Positions 5,469 to 5,753 of a stretch of DNA of 5,753 nt are shown here, piece after piece. The translations under genes and the position numbers were made by a program. Origin of the DNA: Anaerolineales bacterium (GTDB lineage: Bacteria; Chloroflexota; Anaerolineae; Anaerolineales; Villigracilaceae); assembly GCA_025056515.1 (NCBI GenBank), contig JANWWB010000222.1, forward strand, positions 1 to 5,753, written 5' to 3'. Below the pieces are notes generated by a model. That model saw only the letters and a list, made by a program, of their open reading frames with translations. It did no database searches and was not told the origin of the DNA. The stretch's first letter is position 1, and each line of letters starts with the position of its first letter.

Positions 5469-5753
5469 ATGCCTTGGAATCTGTCTTCGACTCATGCCCA
5501 AGCTGGCGACCTAGCACTTCTCGTCGGTCTGCGTCACAAGTACTACATCATTACGCTGACCCCAGGCGGCGTGTTGCATACGCATCGCGGCGTGCTCAAT
5601 CACGATGACCTCATCGGTAAACCCTGGGGAAGTCAGGTCTTCAGCCATCAGGGAAGCCCCTTCTTCTTGCTCCAACCCTCGTTGGCCGATATCCTGGTTG
5701 ACTTGAAGCGTCAGACGCAAATCATGTATCCCAAAGACATTGGGTTTATCTTG
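5469..5753 (+). CDS. trmI: tRNA (adenine-58-N1)-methyltransferase, TrmI/GCD14 type, N-terminal part (3'-truncated by window edge)
   Basis: The first 95 codons of an enzyme that methylates N1 of adenine 58 in the tRNA T-loop using S-adenosylmethionine. The translation starts MPWNLSSTHAQAGDLALLVG, a small beta-rich N-terminal domain. It then shows the hallmark stretch HTHRGVLNHDDLIGKPWGS at about residues 37-55, FFLLQPSLADILVDLKR at about 64-80, and TQIMYPKDIGFIL at about 83-95. That last motif directly precedes the SAM-binding Rossmann domain in this family; the Rossmann domain lies beyond the window. The start ATG is 3 bases after the S9 stop and in the same frame (TAA GCT ATG), so no upstream start is possible. 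No Shine-Dalgarno is visible, so initiation probably depends on ribosomes finishing the S9 gene. The frame is open to the edge. Confidence 0.93.
   Translation, partial: MPWNLSSTHAQAGDLALLVGLRHKYYIITLTPGGVLHTHRGVLNHDDLIGKPWGSQVFSHQGSPFFLLQPSLADILVDLKRQTQIMYPKDIGFIL

Overview
The window looks like an ordinary chromosomal stretch of a free-living bacterium with balanced to moderately high GC. Every credible gene is on the + strand. The gene set and the style of the protein sequences suggest Chloroflexota (Anaerolineae-like): a C-terminal processing protease, a YugP-type membrane Zn-peptidase, a flippase-like membrane protein, a cytoplasmic S9 peptidase and a TrmI-type tRNA methyltransferase. That placement is inferred from family resemblance only; no marker gene here proves it.

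Layout. (1) Positions 1-995 hold the 3' part of an S41 (CtpA/CtpB-type) PDZ serine protease that enters from the left edge. After 26 bases, and a strong doubled Shine-Dalgarno, comes a small membrane zinc metallopeptidase (1022-1738). These two look like one operon, closed by a very clear intrinsic terminator (1795-1829). (2) A TATAAT box directly after the terminator precedes a flippase-like (LPG_synthase_TM/UPF0104) protein whose ATG at 1849 lies 6 bases past the box. This geometry predicts a leaderless mRNA, and the terminator's 3' arm doubles as the -35 region. An imperfect terminator-like hairpin overlaps the flippase stop codon. (3) Positions 2911-3554 are a 644-base stretch with no convincing protein gene. 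It holds a consensus -10 box, several nested inverted repeats that could fold into a branched RNA, and, near its right end, an extended -10 box overlapped by a 14-bp dyad (a candidate operator). (4) An S9-family alpha/beta-hydrolase peptidase (best start 3555, AGGAG Shine-Dalgarno) is followed, three bases after its stop and in the same frame, by the first 95 codons of a tRNA (adenine-58-N1) methyltransferase (TrmI) that runs off the right edge.

How the genes work together. The two left-hand proteases probably act at the membrane or cell envelope. The S9 enzyme would degrade peptides in the cytoplasm and is co-transcribed with a tRNA-modification enzyme. I see no phage, CRISPR, toxin-antitoxin, insertion-sequence or defence signature. 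The points most worth a second look are regulatory: leaderless geometry at two promoters, the shared terminator/promoter, and the possibly structured intergenic region.
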